Shown here piece by piece: positions 11,233-21,349 of a stretch of 64,000 nucleotides of DNA. A model generated the notes under the pieces. It did no database searches. It was not told the origin of the DNA and was given only the letters and a program-made list of their open reading frames with translations. The position numbers and the translations under genes are program-made. The number at the start of each line of letters is the position of its first letter. Position 1 is the first letter of the stretch. This DNA comes from Ustulina deusta (taxonomy: Eukaryota; Ascomycota; Sordariomycetes; Xylariales; Xylariaceae), in assembly GCA_023159155.1 (NCBI GenBank), contig JAJNNX010000001.1:124001-188000 (forward strand), written 5' to 3'.

Positions 11233-11685
11233 TGCAGGCGGTGCGGTATTAGGAGATATTTTGAACAGACCTTGAAAGTAGCCGTGGCTGGTGGTCTGAG
11301 TTGGAGTCAGAGAGATAAGTTTGATAGCGATGCAATGTTGGTCAATTTTGCTAGTAGATTGTGGTTGCTACTAGTAGAAGGTAGAGTGAAAACTACTACC
11401 AGATACCTCATGTAGCTACGTAGCGCTGATGCGTTACAACTTGCCTTCCAAACTCATAATTCACTATAACGGGCTGGGATTGCGTTTCATAGCACCACGA
11501 TGAAAATATTGTTGTTGTTGTTTTAAAAAGCCACGGTGCATTCAGACGTTGAGGTAATATAGTCACAAATGCGAACGCGAGTTCGCTATGAATTGATCAG
11601 CCCTTTTCAGACGCCGTGCCCTATGCTACCTAGACCGTTGAGTTCGTTCCCTGGTACTTTTTTTCTTTTTCTGTTTTCAACCAAT

Positions 11686-13112
11686 TTACTCGTCATCCTC
11701 TTCCTCATCCTCGGCCTCAGCACAGGTCTGAGCAATTCCTGAATCAAGTTAGTATATCGATACTAGTATATAAAGGTTAATTAAATTGCAGTATTCTTAC
11801 GGTCAAGATCACGTTGTCCTGGCAGCTTGTTAGCAATGGTGGCAAGGCTAGAGCAAAGAGGAAGAATTACCAGACTGGGTGATGCGGCGACCTTTCTCCT
11901 CGTCCTGCTCCACTACACCAAGCTTCTCCAGAGCTTGGAGGACCTTGCGGTCAACGGAGCCAGAGCCATGAACGTGATGACTGGGTCGAACGCCTCTGTT
12001 CTTGGCAGTACCGTGCGCCTTGCGCAGGCGGCCACTTTATCACAGGGTCAGACTTGCTAATGGCGACGAGTTTTGGTGCCCCGGAACCTGGGTCGTTGCT
12101 TGTGGCCTAGTAGCCCGGGAATGGCGATGAATTACTTACACGCCCACCGTCTTCCTCAAATAGACACAGCGGGGTTGTTAGCTAGGGCGGAGTGGAGTCA
12201 GTGGTGAGGGAAAAACATACTGACGAGCCACAGCAGCGGCACGGACGTAGAACCAATCCTCAGACTAATTATTCTAAGTAAGTAAAGGAGATCTGGATGA
12301 TGCAGAAACATAGCGTTGTGCCGCAAGTCGGACCACGGGAAATCCCGAAACGGGAGATAGGCGTGCGGCATCGTGCCGAATGGGTATTTGATATTCAGTA
12401 TCGACTAACCTGAGGAGGGCTGGTATCAAGAGTTAGCAACTTCTTGCCGACTGCGACTGATGTATATGCTCATGCTATTATCCACAGAGTAGATTTCTAC
12501 CAGTAGCGTTTCGCCTCAAAATCTGGGCACACATTTGGAAACCAAGAACCGTTTCGTTCTACCCAATCGACGAGGACCATTTCTTCCGTCCCGGACGATC
12601 GCGACAGGACAAAGAAGGGAAGCGAGAAAGGAAGGGAATAAACACTCACAGCTCGCGAGAGACACCGGTCTTGACAGAATCGACCCAGCCTGGGAGTTGT
12701 TAGATGCATTGGTCGCGTCGATAGAAAGCGCTGGTAGCGGCGCTGGGAAACCAAAATACCGGGAACTGCGAGTTTGCCCTGACGCTTCAGAACTGGAGGC
12801 ATCGGCGTCGAATGTCAGCATATACTTGATGGTGCTATGAGCTGTTGTTCGTCGTTGCTTACACTGGGCATAGGTCTCGATGAATTGTTGCTTTGCACCG
12901 AAATCGTCAGCAATGAAATCCGTCAACAGAAATCTTTCGATTCCCTCGCGCCTGCTCCCAAACGATTTCCACGATGCTCGTGTTGTGTGCGGTCGAGCGC
13001 GACGTCGATGATTCGTATGGTTGAGTGGCGCGAGGGCGTCTCAAGATGCGGCAACAACAGCAGCGACGGCATGGGAATTGCTTACAGCATCGACATCGCG
13101 AACGCCCACCAT
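11686..13112 (-). CDS. rps19: 40S ribosomal protein eS19 (ten exons)
   Basis: eS19 is a small-subunit ribosomal protein at the head/beak of the 40S, needed for 20S pre-rRNA maturation. I reconstructed ten exons on the minus strand: 13112-13086, 12890-12863, 12792-12760, 12689-12650, 12419-12410, 12264-12221, 12166-12140, 12034-11871, 11818-11801 and 11738-11686. They sum to 444 nt (147 aa), in frame throughout. Family landmarks are MVGVRDVDA, FLKRQGKLAVPGWVDSVKTG, DWFYVRAAAVAR, YLRKTVGVGRLRKAHGTAKN, ALEKLGVVEQDEEKG and RRITQSGQRDLDRIAQT, ending in an acidic EDEEEDDE tail. Exon 5 is only 10 nt. Eight introns have AG acceptors; the one before exon 7 appears to end in TG (12168-12167) after a good GCTAAC branch site. 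Using the next AG (12156-12155) would stay in frame but delete four conserved residues. Confidence 0.93.
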
Positions 13113-13622
13113 GGTTGCGGTTTTTCGGTTTCTTATCTTGCTGGCCTGGAGGGTTGGGGGGTTCACGGTCGGGCTGGAGGAAGGCGAGGAATCGTGAATT
13201 TTTCTGGTTTGGTGGTGGTTTCGTGGTCGAGCGAAGGTGTGGGGGGAAACCTGGTCTGTGGGAAATCTTGGCAATTGTAGGGCTTTCATATCTTATCTCG
13301 CGTCTGATAAGACAAGATTACGGTGTTTGAGCTTAGCCACATCCCACCTTAGCATAGCCACACCGTTCACACATACATGGACCCTCACCAGCCAAGCATA
13401 GCATCCCAGCATCACCTCCAATCTTACTACTATGCCGCCATACCTTAGACACCCAACCAAGTTCATCTAGTCTGCTTTCGATTGTGTGTAGGTAGCACAA
13501 TTGAGTCATTGTCGCGCATTCGCACGCCATGGGCGACATGCCGTCGTCCATATGATCTGAATGCTAGTACAGTCTAGATGCCGGCTTGCCATTTCATCGT
13601 GAGTGCCTACTCATTCATTTAT
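13113..13622. other. Intergenic, eS19 promoter side
   Basis: This stretch contains the upstream region of eS19, including a G-rich segment on the plus strand (about 13150-13260) with GGTTGGGGGG and GTGTGGGGGG. No additional gene was recognised. Confidence 0.4.
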
Positions 13623-14382
13623 TTACGCTGCCGGACGCCGCCTTATCCTCTGTTGTCGACGGGCGGGGTTGGAGTTAGAAGCGCCTTCCAAGAACTCAAC
13701 ACCATCTTCCTCGGCCACCTCTACCCCGGGTTTATTGACGGCCAGGTGGTGGTGTTATGGAACACCATGACGGTTAATATCTGGGCCCCTAGGCTGATAA
13801 TTAGGCTCCATTCGCCCCAAAGCCGAATCCACGCTTCATCATTCGCCCTCTTCTCATTAATATACTCCAACATCTGGCCATAGTCTTTGCGCACGTGCTT
13901 AGCTAGCGCCCCTACCGTAAATAGTCGAGGCAGTGTGTTGGATGCTCGGCATCTCCTCCGGCGCCTTGCTCGTCCCGGATATGAGTGCCGAGTCCGCTTC
14001 CACGATGGCGTGCTACAAAACGGGTCAGCAGTGCTTTGATTCGTGATAGGTAGCATTTATTACGACGGCGACGTACCAGGCAAATGTAATTAATTGGTGG
14101 ATCATGAAAGTTGTCACCACGACTAGATTCTCAAAGATTGTGAGCTTTGTTGGTAGGTTGTCGTATTTTTCTCAGTCTTCCACACCCAAGTATTCGAGAC
14201 TCTTTGATGTGTGAAAGTTGGTGACAAAAAAACCGTCTGAATGGTACGGAATCTCTCGATATACTCGGCATGATATCAAGCCATCTCCCCCTCGTTTGAC
14301 CGGAGACGAACTCTGATGTGTCTTGCAGAACGAATCCGGGGTCGGGAGAGCACGTCCGAATCTGCCGCTGGACTTCAAACCC
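13623..14382 (-). pseudogene. Decayed gene for an integral membrane protein, family not recognised
   Basis: Several protein-like segments follow one another on the minus strand but in different frames. FEVQRQIRTC to RWLDIMPS starts after a CGCAG acceptor at 14382. FFVTNFHTSKSLEYLGVED comes next, followed by a TGA where TGG (W) would continue as EKYDNLPTKLTIFENL. Then come VVVTTFMIHQLITFAW (a membrane helix) and a GTACGT...CTGAC...TAG intron-like stretch. After that are VEADSALISGTSKAPEEMP, ALAKHVRKDYGQMLEYINEK, WSLIISLGAQILTVMVF (a second helix) and KPGVEVAEEDGVEFLEGAS, ending at TAA 13623-13625. The frame changes once at a run of seven T (about 14224-14231) and again near 13925 and 13735. 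The TGG-to-TGA change fits RIP or general decay. I do not recognise the family. Confidence 0.5.
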
Positions 14383-16221
14383 CTGCGAGCGTTAAAATAT
14401 TTAGGAAAGGTGTAATTAGTTTCTAGTAGGTCTCTCTTATATTGGAGTACGAATCCCGCTATAGCGCCGTTTCCTTCAAAGCAATGATGATTGCACCGAC
14501 GCATCCAGCTCTATTCCAAGAGGAGAGCTACGACGGCCAAAAAGAGGAATGTATCCATTGACCGTCGATGCGCTTTGAACACGGAAAGGAACCAGGTATA
14601 GATAGATAAGCATAGTCAAGGATAGGTATCATGCGTTGAGCGCCGCCGCTATGGTGTGTCGGGAGTATACCTAACTCTCATCCAAAGCGCCCTGCGACCG
14701 TTAAGGCGCAAAGATGCTTACACTCTGGCGCTGCTGTACGGAGTGTTGCTATCGTAATTGTCATCGTACCTCGCATTGCGGAGGGGGAATACGAAGTGCT
14801 CGTAGACCGGCTTTAGGAAACGGAACTTCGAACAACCAACAACACCCCACGTTCCGCCAAGACTTTAGCTCTGGCAGAGTCAGTCGGGAAGTCTAAGCGG
14901 GCAACTTGACGTCGCATTCTCGACCTACCACCAGCTCTGTAAGGAAGGCGGATATCCAGAGGTTCCCCTGGTCTTCTGGAATGTGCTGTGCTGGGGTCAT
15001 ACATACATAGTAGCACAAGAATGTCGCGATCTGAAGACAACTCAACGCCAAGCCACGGACAGCCGAGTTTCCATTATGGGTGAGCTTCCCGAATAGTCTT
15101 TTCCATTATGCATTGGCATGCTCGTGTACGATCTATCATACTTACCGGTATCTCTGTTATCTTAGAGGGATGCTCTGGTTGCATTTGCTTATAGTAGGTA
15201 GGCGGATGAGTGGCATGTTCTTTTCTCGGCACTTTTCCGGTTTCCATAGTCTTGCTTGATCAGTCACGATCTGACGAGCGTCAATGTCTTCAGCCCTATC
15301 GCTTTCTATTGTCTGACTTCGTCGCAAACGGTATCCATAGCTAACAAGTCCATGCCAGACGCGAACTCGCGAATAGTAGACCGCACTAGATGAGCATTTA
15401 GTCATGGCGATAATCGCGCGACCTCCCACGGCCTCTGTCCCTCTCTTTAGACGTCGAACGCAGAAACTGTCGATAGCGGCTCGTCGGTCGCGTGCCTGCA
15501 AGGGAATCTTGGCATTGCAGTTGCGAGCTACCGCCGGCAATTCTCGAGCCCCGCGGGCTCGTGGATATACTGTACGAGTGCAACTTCTCTATCGCCCCGG
15601 AACGTACGACCGATTGGGCAGCTCGACGAGTTGCTCGATGATGGTTGGCCTATCAGCACATTAACAAAACAAATTGATCGCAATCTACAAATCAGGACGC
15701 GGCGAAACGAGAGGCGGAGTGGTCGCCAAGATCGGGCCAAGGGCGCGGCGCAGATCTATTGCCGGGTATGATAGTATTAGAGTTCACAAAGCTTGTCATG
15801 ATATTGACCTACCTACCATTTTGGTGTAAGAGAGATACGATTCCGATATTAGTGTGTGATACTCCCACCCACAAGAGGCCAAAGATTGTAAATGAACGTG
15901 AATCATAGGTCAGTGTCCAAGTCCAAGCCAAGACACGACTACTTACGAAATGCAGAATTGGCCCTAACATTCATGGGACGGTTGGGGTGTTGCCTGCCTC
16001 GTCTGCAGCGCGCGTTTGGTCGATCATGATGAGGTTTTAGGGTCGACGTAAGGTAATAGTGATCACGATATTGTACCCCAGTTCTTTGAAATGCTTATCG
16101 CGGCAGGTATTATAGATGGCGTATATAAAAGCCCAGGCCCTCTCCCCTCAGGGTTCCGAGACACGGGTTTTGAGGAGCCGCCAAAATCAGCAAGTCCCGC
16201 ACTGGTTGATCCCCTAGCAAG
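14383..16221. other. Intergenic region with one possible gene relic
   Basis: No intact gene was found. A plus-strand open stretch at about 14883-15070 looks like a protein relic (separate entry). The remainder shows only short frames without recognisable motifs. The last 200 bases include GTATATAAAAGCC (about 16121-16133), a TATA-like element 90 bases before the next start codon. Confidence 0.45.
14883..15070 (+). pseudogene. Possible relic of a DUF2828-type protein
   Basis: An open plus-strand segment without start codon reads SGSLSGQLDVAFSTYHQLC and then KEGGYPEVPLVFWNVL. The pattern (a helix, then GGY-x-x-P-x-(L/I)-VFWN-V) resembles the C-terminal von Willebrand-like domain of DUF2828 proteins, in which a 'GY..P.IVFWN' strand is conserved. 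Similarity ends right after this block and no upstream domain was located. I regard it as a weak relic; the match is from memory of the family pattern. Confidence 0.25.
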
Positions 16222-17826
16222 ATGAAGAGCGCCGTGAATGCTGCCGCCATTGCGGTGTTCGCCAGCTTCGTACTGGCCAAGGAGAAGGCCGTCGATGAAG
16301 AACTGAGCAGGACCCTCTACCAGAGTGGCATCCGACACATGGAGATCATGAACCATAAGGAGGTAAAGACTTACCGAACGTGATCGGATGAGTGCTGAAG
16401 TGCTGACGTTTCACCTAGTCATTCTGGGCTGACCGAAGAGCGCAAGGAATCTTCGACTCGAGTCAATACAAGAGCATGGCTGCCGACGTCTCTGTGGTCC
16501 CCTGTGTTAATGGGCTTGCTGAACTTGAGGTTGGCAATCCTTTGTACACATTCAACTGCAGCGGCCTCGACCTCTACGATTTCCAGTCACACGCCGACCT
16601 CGGTAGCCCAACTGGCGAGGGTGCTGGCTCGTGGGGCTGGACTAGTTCCGATGGACGCGAGTTCATGGCCATCGGACAGTCCGACGGTGCCGCGTTCCTT
16701 GAAATCACTTCGGAGGGTAAGATCTCTTACCTTGGCCGTCTGCCACAATACAGCAAAGCCCAGCCTTCGCTATGGCGTGAGATGAAGGGTTATCTGAACT
16801 ACATGGTCATCGGTAGCGAGGCCACCAACCACGGCGTCCAGATCTTTGACATGACAAAGCTGCTGACTATCGACCCCGCCAAGCCCGTCACGTTCACGGA
16901 TGCTGATGCCTACCACTTTGCCGGCCTCCCTACCGGCCGCTCCCACACCGTGCAAGTGAACGAGGAGAAGAACTATGCTGTCGCTTCCGGCGCTCAGCCG
17001 CGAACTGACAAGTGCGCGTCTGGTCTCATCTTCATCGACTTGACCGACTTGACGAACCTGCAGTCTCCTGGTTGCGCTGCCGCCGACGGCTACGTCCACG
17101 ACGCTCAGTGTCTCGTGTACCGTGGTCCCGACGAGAAATACGTCGGTACCGATGTCTGCTACGGATACAACGAAGACACCTTGACCATCTACAACGTGAC
17201 CGACAAGGCCAAGGCCACTATCATCTCGCGTACCTCGTACGACGGAGCTGCATATACTCACCAAGGTTGGGTTCTCGACACAGAATGGCAACAGTTCCTC
17301 GTGCTCGACGATGAGTACGACGAGTACGACAAAGTCGGACCTGGCGCGGCTGGTTACCCCATCACTTACATCTGGGACATTTCTTCTCTGGAGAAGCCCA
17401 AGCAGACTGGCTACTACAGCGCCAAGGTCAAAGGTGCGTATTAAAAGCTCCCGTACCCGATCCCATATTCTTCTTTTCTCGTACGGTCTAGCAGGTTCTA
17501 TGAGACTGAACTTACTGATCTCGACTAACACGTTTCTATGCACGCCAGGCATCGATCATAATCAGTTCCTAGATGGGGAGTTTGCCTACCAAAGCAACTA
17601 TGGTGGTGGCCTTCACATCCTCGATATCTCTTCGATCCCCACGGACCCCACAGGTAAGGGTGTCACGGAGGTTGCTCACTTCGATATCTACCCCGAAGAC
17701 GATGACGAGAGCGGCGGTGGAATTATTGAATTCGTGGGCACCTGGAGCCACTACCCATACTTCAAGAGCGGGTACATCATCATCAACACCATCGAGCGCG
17801 GTGTTTACGTCGTCAAGCGATCGTAG
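16222..17826 (+). CDS. Secreted LVIVD/'regulatory P domain'-type beta-propeller protein
   Basis: The function of this fungal family is unknown; members are secreted proteins built from LVIVD/YVTN-like repeats that should fold as a beta-propeller. The exons join as 16222-16362, 16419-17433 and 17549-17826 (donors GTAAAG and GTGCGT, acceptors CCTAG and GCCAG), giving 477 aa. Residues 1-19 form a signal peptide (MKSAVNAAAIAVFASFVLA). Repeat landmarks are LYDFQSHADLGS, GSWGWTSSDGREFMAIGQSD, YLGRLPQYSKAQPSLWREM, MVIGSEATNHGVQIFDMTK, YVHDAQCLVYRGPD, YTHQGWVLD (a conserved H-x-G motif), DHNQFLDGEFAYQSNYGGG and ISRTSYDG. Cysteines in the middle could pair. A TATA-like GTATATAAAAG lies about 90 bases upstream of the ATG. 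It is convergent with the FAD oxidoreductase gene. Confidence 0.9.
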
Positions 17827-18037
17827 AGCTTGTTTGTCTGCGGACTGGGCCGCTATGAATGATTAAATTTACGCTGCATATGATAAATCTTCGATAATTG
17901 GGTATATACATATCAAGTAACGAATAAAGACGAATGAAAGTCGATCCCAGGCCGTGGCTGCCCTCGACAAATAATACAAATGACAACGTAGGAATGAGTA
18001 CTAATCCAGACAAGAGAGGATCGTAGCGGCTGATTGA

Positions 18038-19700
18038 TTATGAGACCTGCGTGGGTTTTCCTAATCCCTTCTTTTGGAGTAGGTAATCGCCTCCACGCCA
18101 GGCCTTGTAGACTCCATATAGACCCTGGAATGGCCTTTTGTCGCGCAGGATAGAGGGCATCCTAGATTGTTCTTTAGCTTTCTTTTTCGCAGCCTCATCT
18201 ACCTTGACTTTGTCATAGACGCTCGGCAAGTGATCTGCGTGGTATTTTGTTCGAACTGCATCATATGCAGGTTTGTTGTAGGTCTTCCAGAACTCGTCTT
18301 CGGTGTAGTAAGCCTGTGCATATAAGGTCTTCTTACCGCCAAGCTCATGCACTTTATGTTCGATCAAACGGTTGAGACGCACCAGTTCATCGTAGTCATT
18401 GGGCCCGGGATCCCAGACGCCAAAATTCAACATGACTTCGGGGGTTCTGCTGGGATCCGCAAAATCGGCGTGCAATCCATGTGCGGCGTCGGGCGTGTAG
18501 CGACGGACCCGAATCGGGCAAAGCCAGAGTGGGTATATGTGTAACGTCTCATGCAGCCATTCGTAAAACGCCTCGACGGCATCAAAGGGCACGCCCACAT
18601 CTTGAATGACTGCGGCACTCGGGGTCAGTAATTATCGGTTTAAGCGTGATCTAGGGAGTTTCGAAGCCATTGGAGGCTTGCAAGACATGGATTCAGCCTG
18701 GAAAGGAGCCTTTCTACCCCCAAAGGGAAGAATATGACGCCTAGGATTACTCACTGTACGTATCCGAGAGGCCGGACTTATGTAGGGCATGATACATCAC
18801 GCGCGCATGCATGAAGGTATCCAGGGCGTATCTTGTGATGCGATTGAAGGGGGCCAGGAAGTAACGGTACGCATATCGAGCTACCCAAAAGCCACCGCGG
18901 TCCCATCGGAAAAGGTAATCTGCCAAAGGCACGTAGTCGACGACGGGCGAAGATGAGCCCATCGCCCTCTTTTGAACATCAAGATAGAACCATGGGTCCC
19001 TCCGGCCAAGATAGCGTCTCGGTTGGTTTCCCGACGGCAGAGTGTCGACGAGGCGGCCGGCACAGATCACGGTGTTGCTCGGCGAGAACACAATGCCGTC
19101 CACAAACTCAACGGACGCGTCGGCGACCTGTTCTTGCAGCGTCTTGGATGCTTCAGAGAAGCTACGCACAGGGTAGTGCGTCAATTGGACGTACTGCGCA
19201 GCGTCTTGGAGCTGGACCTCCAAGAGCGTGACGATGCCGACGGTGCCAAAGGCAGAAGCGGCGCCCCAGAAGAGATCGGGGTCTTCCGTTTTAGAGGCGC
19301 GGCGGACCTCGCCATCCGGGACGACGATTTCTATCGAATTGACAGTCGCGTCGAAGGGCCCGTGGCGGCCGGAGCTGCTCTCACCGGCCGATCCGCTGAA
19401 GCCTCCCCCGACGGTGATGCCGGGGAACTCCATGACGACGAGCGGAACCAGCCCATTGTCGAGAGCGGCGGCGACGAGCTTGTCCATGGGCACGTTCGGC
19501 TCGACGAGGGCTGTCTTCGTAGTCTTGTCCACGGCAAGCACATGGTCCAGGGAGCTCGTGTCGACAATCTCATCGCCATCTTTCTGAATGGCTCGCGTGC
19601 TGTTTGTAGAGCCGTGATACACGCGGAAGGCCTTACGGTGCGCGTAGAATCCCTGCAGTCGCTTCGAGACGGCCGACACGGCCTGGTTATGTGCCTCCAT
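18038..19700 (-). CDS. FAD-linked oxidoreductase, delta(24)-sterol reductase (DHCR24/DWARF1)-like
   Basis: Relatives reduce the delta-24 double bond of sterols, or are orphan FAD oxidoreductases in fungi, which usually do not need that step. The exons join as 19700-18755 and 18609-18038 (donor GTGAGT, acceptor CCGCAG), giving 505 aa. The PCMH-type FAD domain covers about residues 45-185: HVLAVDKTTKTALVEPNVPM, LVPLVVMEFPGITVGGGFSG (the glycine-rich loop), SAGESSSGRHGPFDATV and WGAASAFGTVGIVT. The C-terminal half has the typical WLHETLHIYPLWLCPIR and DEFWKTYNKPAYDAVRTKY, then the usual basic tail. No N-terminal membrane anchor is present, unlike animal DHCR24, and this matches fungal members. 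The start ATG at 19700 precedes the conserved YHGSTNSTR motif. Whether it acts on sterols is inferred from family membership only. Confidence 0.88.
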
Positions 19701-20375
19701 AGTTCCCTTGCAAAAGCGCAGCGGCGTTTGATCTCATTGCCCGTGCCCACGAGAACGCGACGTCTGGGCTTGAAGTTGTGCGGTGGAATGGAACGACGTA
19801 GGTACCTACTTACGGGTATCGAGAAACTCGGGTGGGTCAATGCAGTACCTACACTATACATGTATGTACTTGTAGGTAACAGAACCCCTGCCAACCGCCA
19901 AGATGGTGAGCACAACGGTGCGGTATACACAGCCTCATTGCAAATATGTAAAGCGCGCATTGAATCATGCCAAACACCTCAGTCGACCTTCATGAACACC
20001 TACTTGCCCTCATGGGCATTACATTGAGTAGCTGGACCTGACGAGACACTCTTCCACCATTATGCCACTGGCCCAGTAGGCAGTCAGGTACCTACTTGAC
20101 ATTTTGCCCTTGCGACATGTTCTCGATTTTCGCGCGTTCATCATCGGCCTCTTTCTTCCTGGGATACCACTCACCTAACCAGAAATTTGCACAGTCCAAT
20201 GGCGAATGTTGCCCTCATTTGTAATATATTTATGCACCCTAACAAACATCACAACTGTCGTGTCCTGCCTTTGGGAGGAGACATACCATCAGCACAGGCT
20301 CTGAGATAGACAATGACGCGAGGCTGCCGTTCGACAGGAGGTTTTACCAACACAACGCGCAAGCAGTTATGCCGT
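19701..20375. other. Intergenic between the oxidoreductase and the tRNA
   Basis: No gene is seen. Two exact AGGTACCT palindromes occur (19800-19807 and 20086-20093). Confidence 0.45.
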
Positions 20376-20473
20376 GGCAAGATGGCCGAGTTGGTTATGG
20401 CGTGAGGTTAAGGTTACCTTAGCACAATCTCCTCATGGAGCAATCCGCGTGGGTTCAAGTCCCACTCTTGTCA
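20376..20473 (+). tRNA. tRNA-Leu(AAG) with a 16-nt intron
   Basis: The acceptor stem GGCAAGA/TCTTGTC pairs (one G-U) and is followed by discriminator A. The D-arm is GCC-GAGTTGGTTAT-GGC. The anticodon stem TGAGG/CCTCA encloses loop TT-AAG-G. The canonical intron TTACCTTAGCACAATC follows position 37, and its CCTTA can pair with the anticodon TAAGG, as intron structures require. A long variable arm with a GGA/TCC stem (class II) and T-arm GTGGG-TTCAAGT-CCCAC complete it. A73 and the class II arm identify leucine. The mature length is 82 nt. The Pol III boxes are internal (TGGCCGAGTTGG and GGTTCAAGTCC). Confidence 0.95.
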
Positions 20474-20483
20474 GAAGGGTTCC

Positions 20484-20490
20484 ATTTTTG
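20484..20490 (+). terminator. Probable Pol III terminator
   Basis: A run of five T follows the tRNA-Leu gene by about 11 nt, as expected for RNA polymerase III termination. Confidence 0.6.
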
Positions 20491-21349
20491 GGTCGTATCA
20501 AGCACTCTTTTTGCCTTCTCTTTGCCTCCCCCTCGAGTAGGCGGACGGGACCACAGCGTAGAGGCAACGCCATCCGTCTTCCTGTGAATGCAACACTACT
20601 AACTAGTACGCCTACCATGTAGAAAGTCAAGTCCTCGATAACCTGCAAACTAGGTAGGCACACTTGAGAAATGAGTAGGCCAGATAGATACATTAATTAA
20701 CCCGAGATAGGTTAGATGACCGCGCGACGAACTATGCATGATACAGCTGTAGTTCAGCTAACGCTCCACAACCATTTCCCTGGGTCGCCTTGGAGAGGTT
20801 CTAGGTTTTACCAATTGTGAGCTGCACGACAAATTGGACTTAGCGTACTCAAATAATTTATCTAGTTATATAGTGTAAATACTGTATGTACTATGAGTAA
20901 AAATTAGGGCAGAAGAAGAACAATGAACAAGGCAATCTTGACAGCAATACGTGGCTAGATTTACGTTACTTAAATCTGATAGTGGTCGACATGTTACTCG
21001 CACTTTTTGCTTGGCACTCTCCCCTCCCTCCCTTTTTAAGCTTGAGGACTAGCGATTCGCTATCAGGGGTCTTGCCTGACATGGTTACTTTGATGTATGA
21101 ACACTATAGTTCCTACTACATCCAGGCCCTCCGACCAGTGACGACCAAGTATTCTGTGGTTGTGGTGGTATGCCGCTTTTCCATCTCTCGTCCCTTATTC
21201 TTGACCAGAAGATGATGTAGTGATCTGACCTCTCCTCTGGATAATTTTGGCCTGGTGTGATCTAATTGTTTTCCAGCTAGAGGCTTGTTAGCAATCTTGC
21301 TCATGACAGATCCGCTTCGGCGATCGCTAAGACGACGACATATGGCGAG
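20491..21349. other. Intergenic
   Basis: No gene is recognised. The stretch is somewhat AT-rich around 20820-20980 and should include the 3' untranslated region of the minus-strand F-box gene on its right side. Confidence 0.4.

Noticed and set aside
12516..12926. 136-codon minus-strand frame as a separate protein
   Set aside because: It reads through introns of eS19; the true exons 2-4 lie inside it in phased pieces.
16770..17552. 260-codon open frame on the minus strand
   Set aside because: Antisense to the secreted LVIVD-type gene; valine/aspartate-rich shadow without any domain, crossing the intron of the real gene.
18972..20027. 351-codon open frame on the plus strand
   Set aside because: It is antisense to the DHCR24-like gene, whose two exons carry clear family motifs; the plus-strand product is Arg/Gly/Asp-rich with no motif, a by-product of GC-rich codon use.
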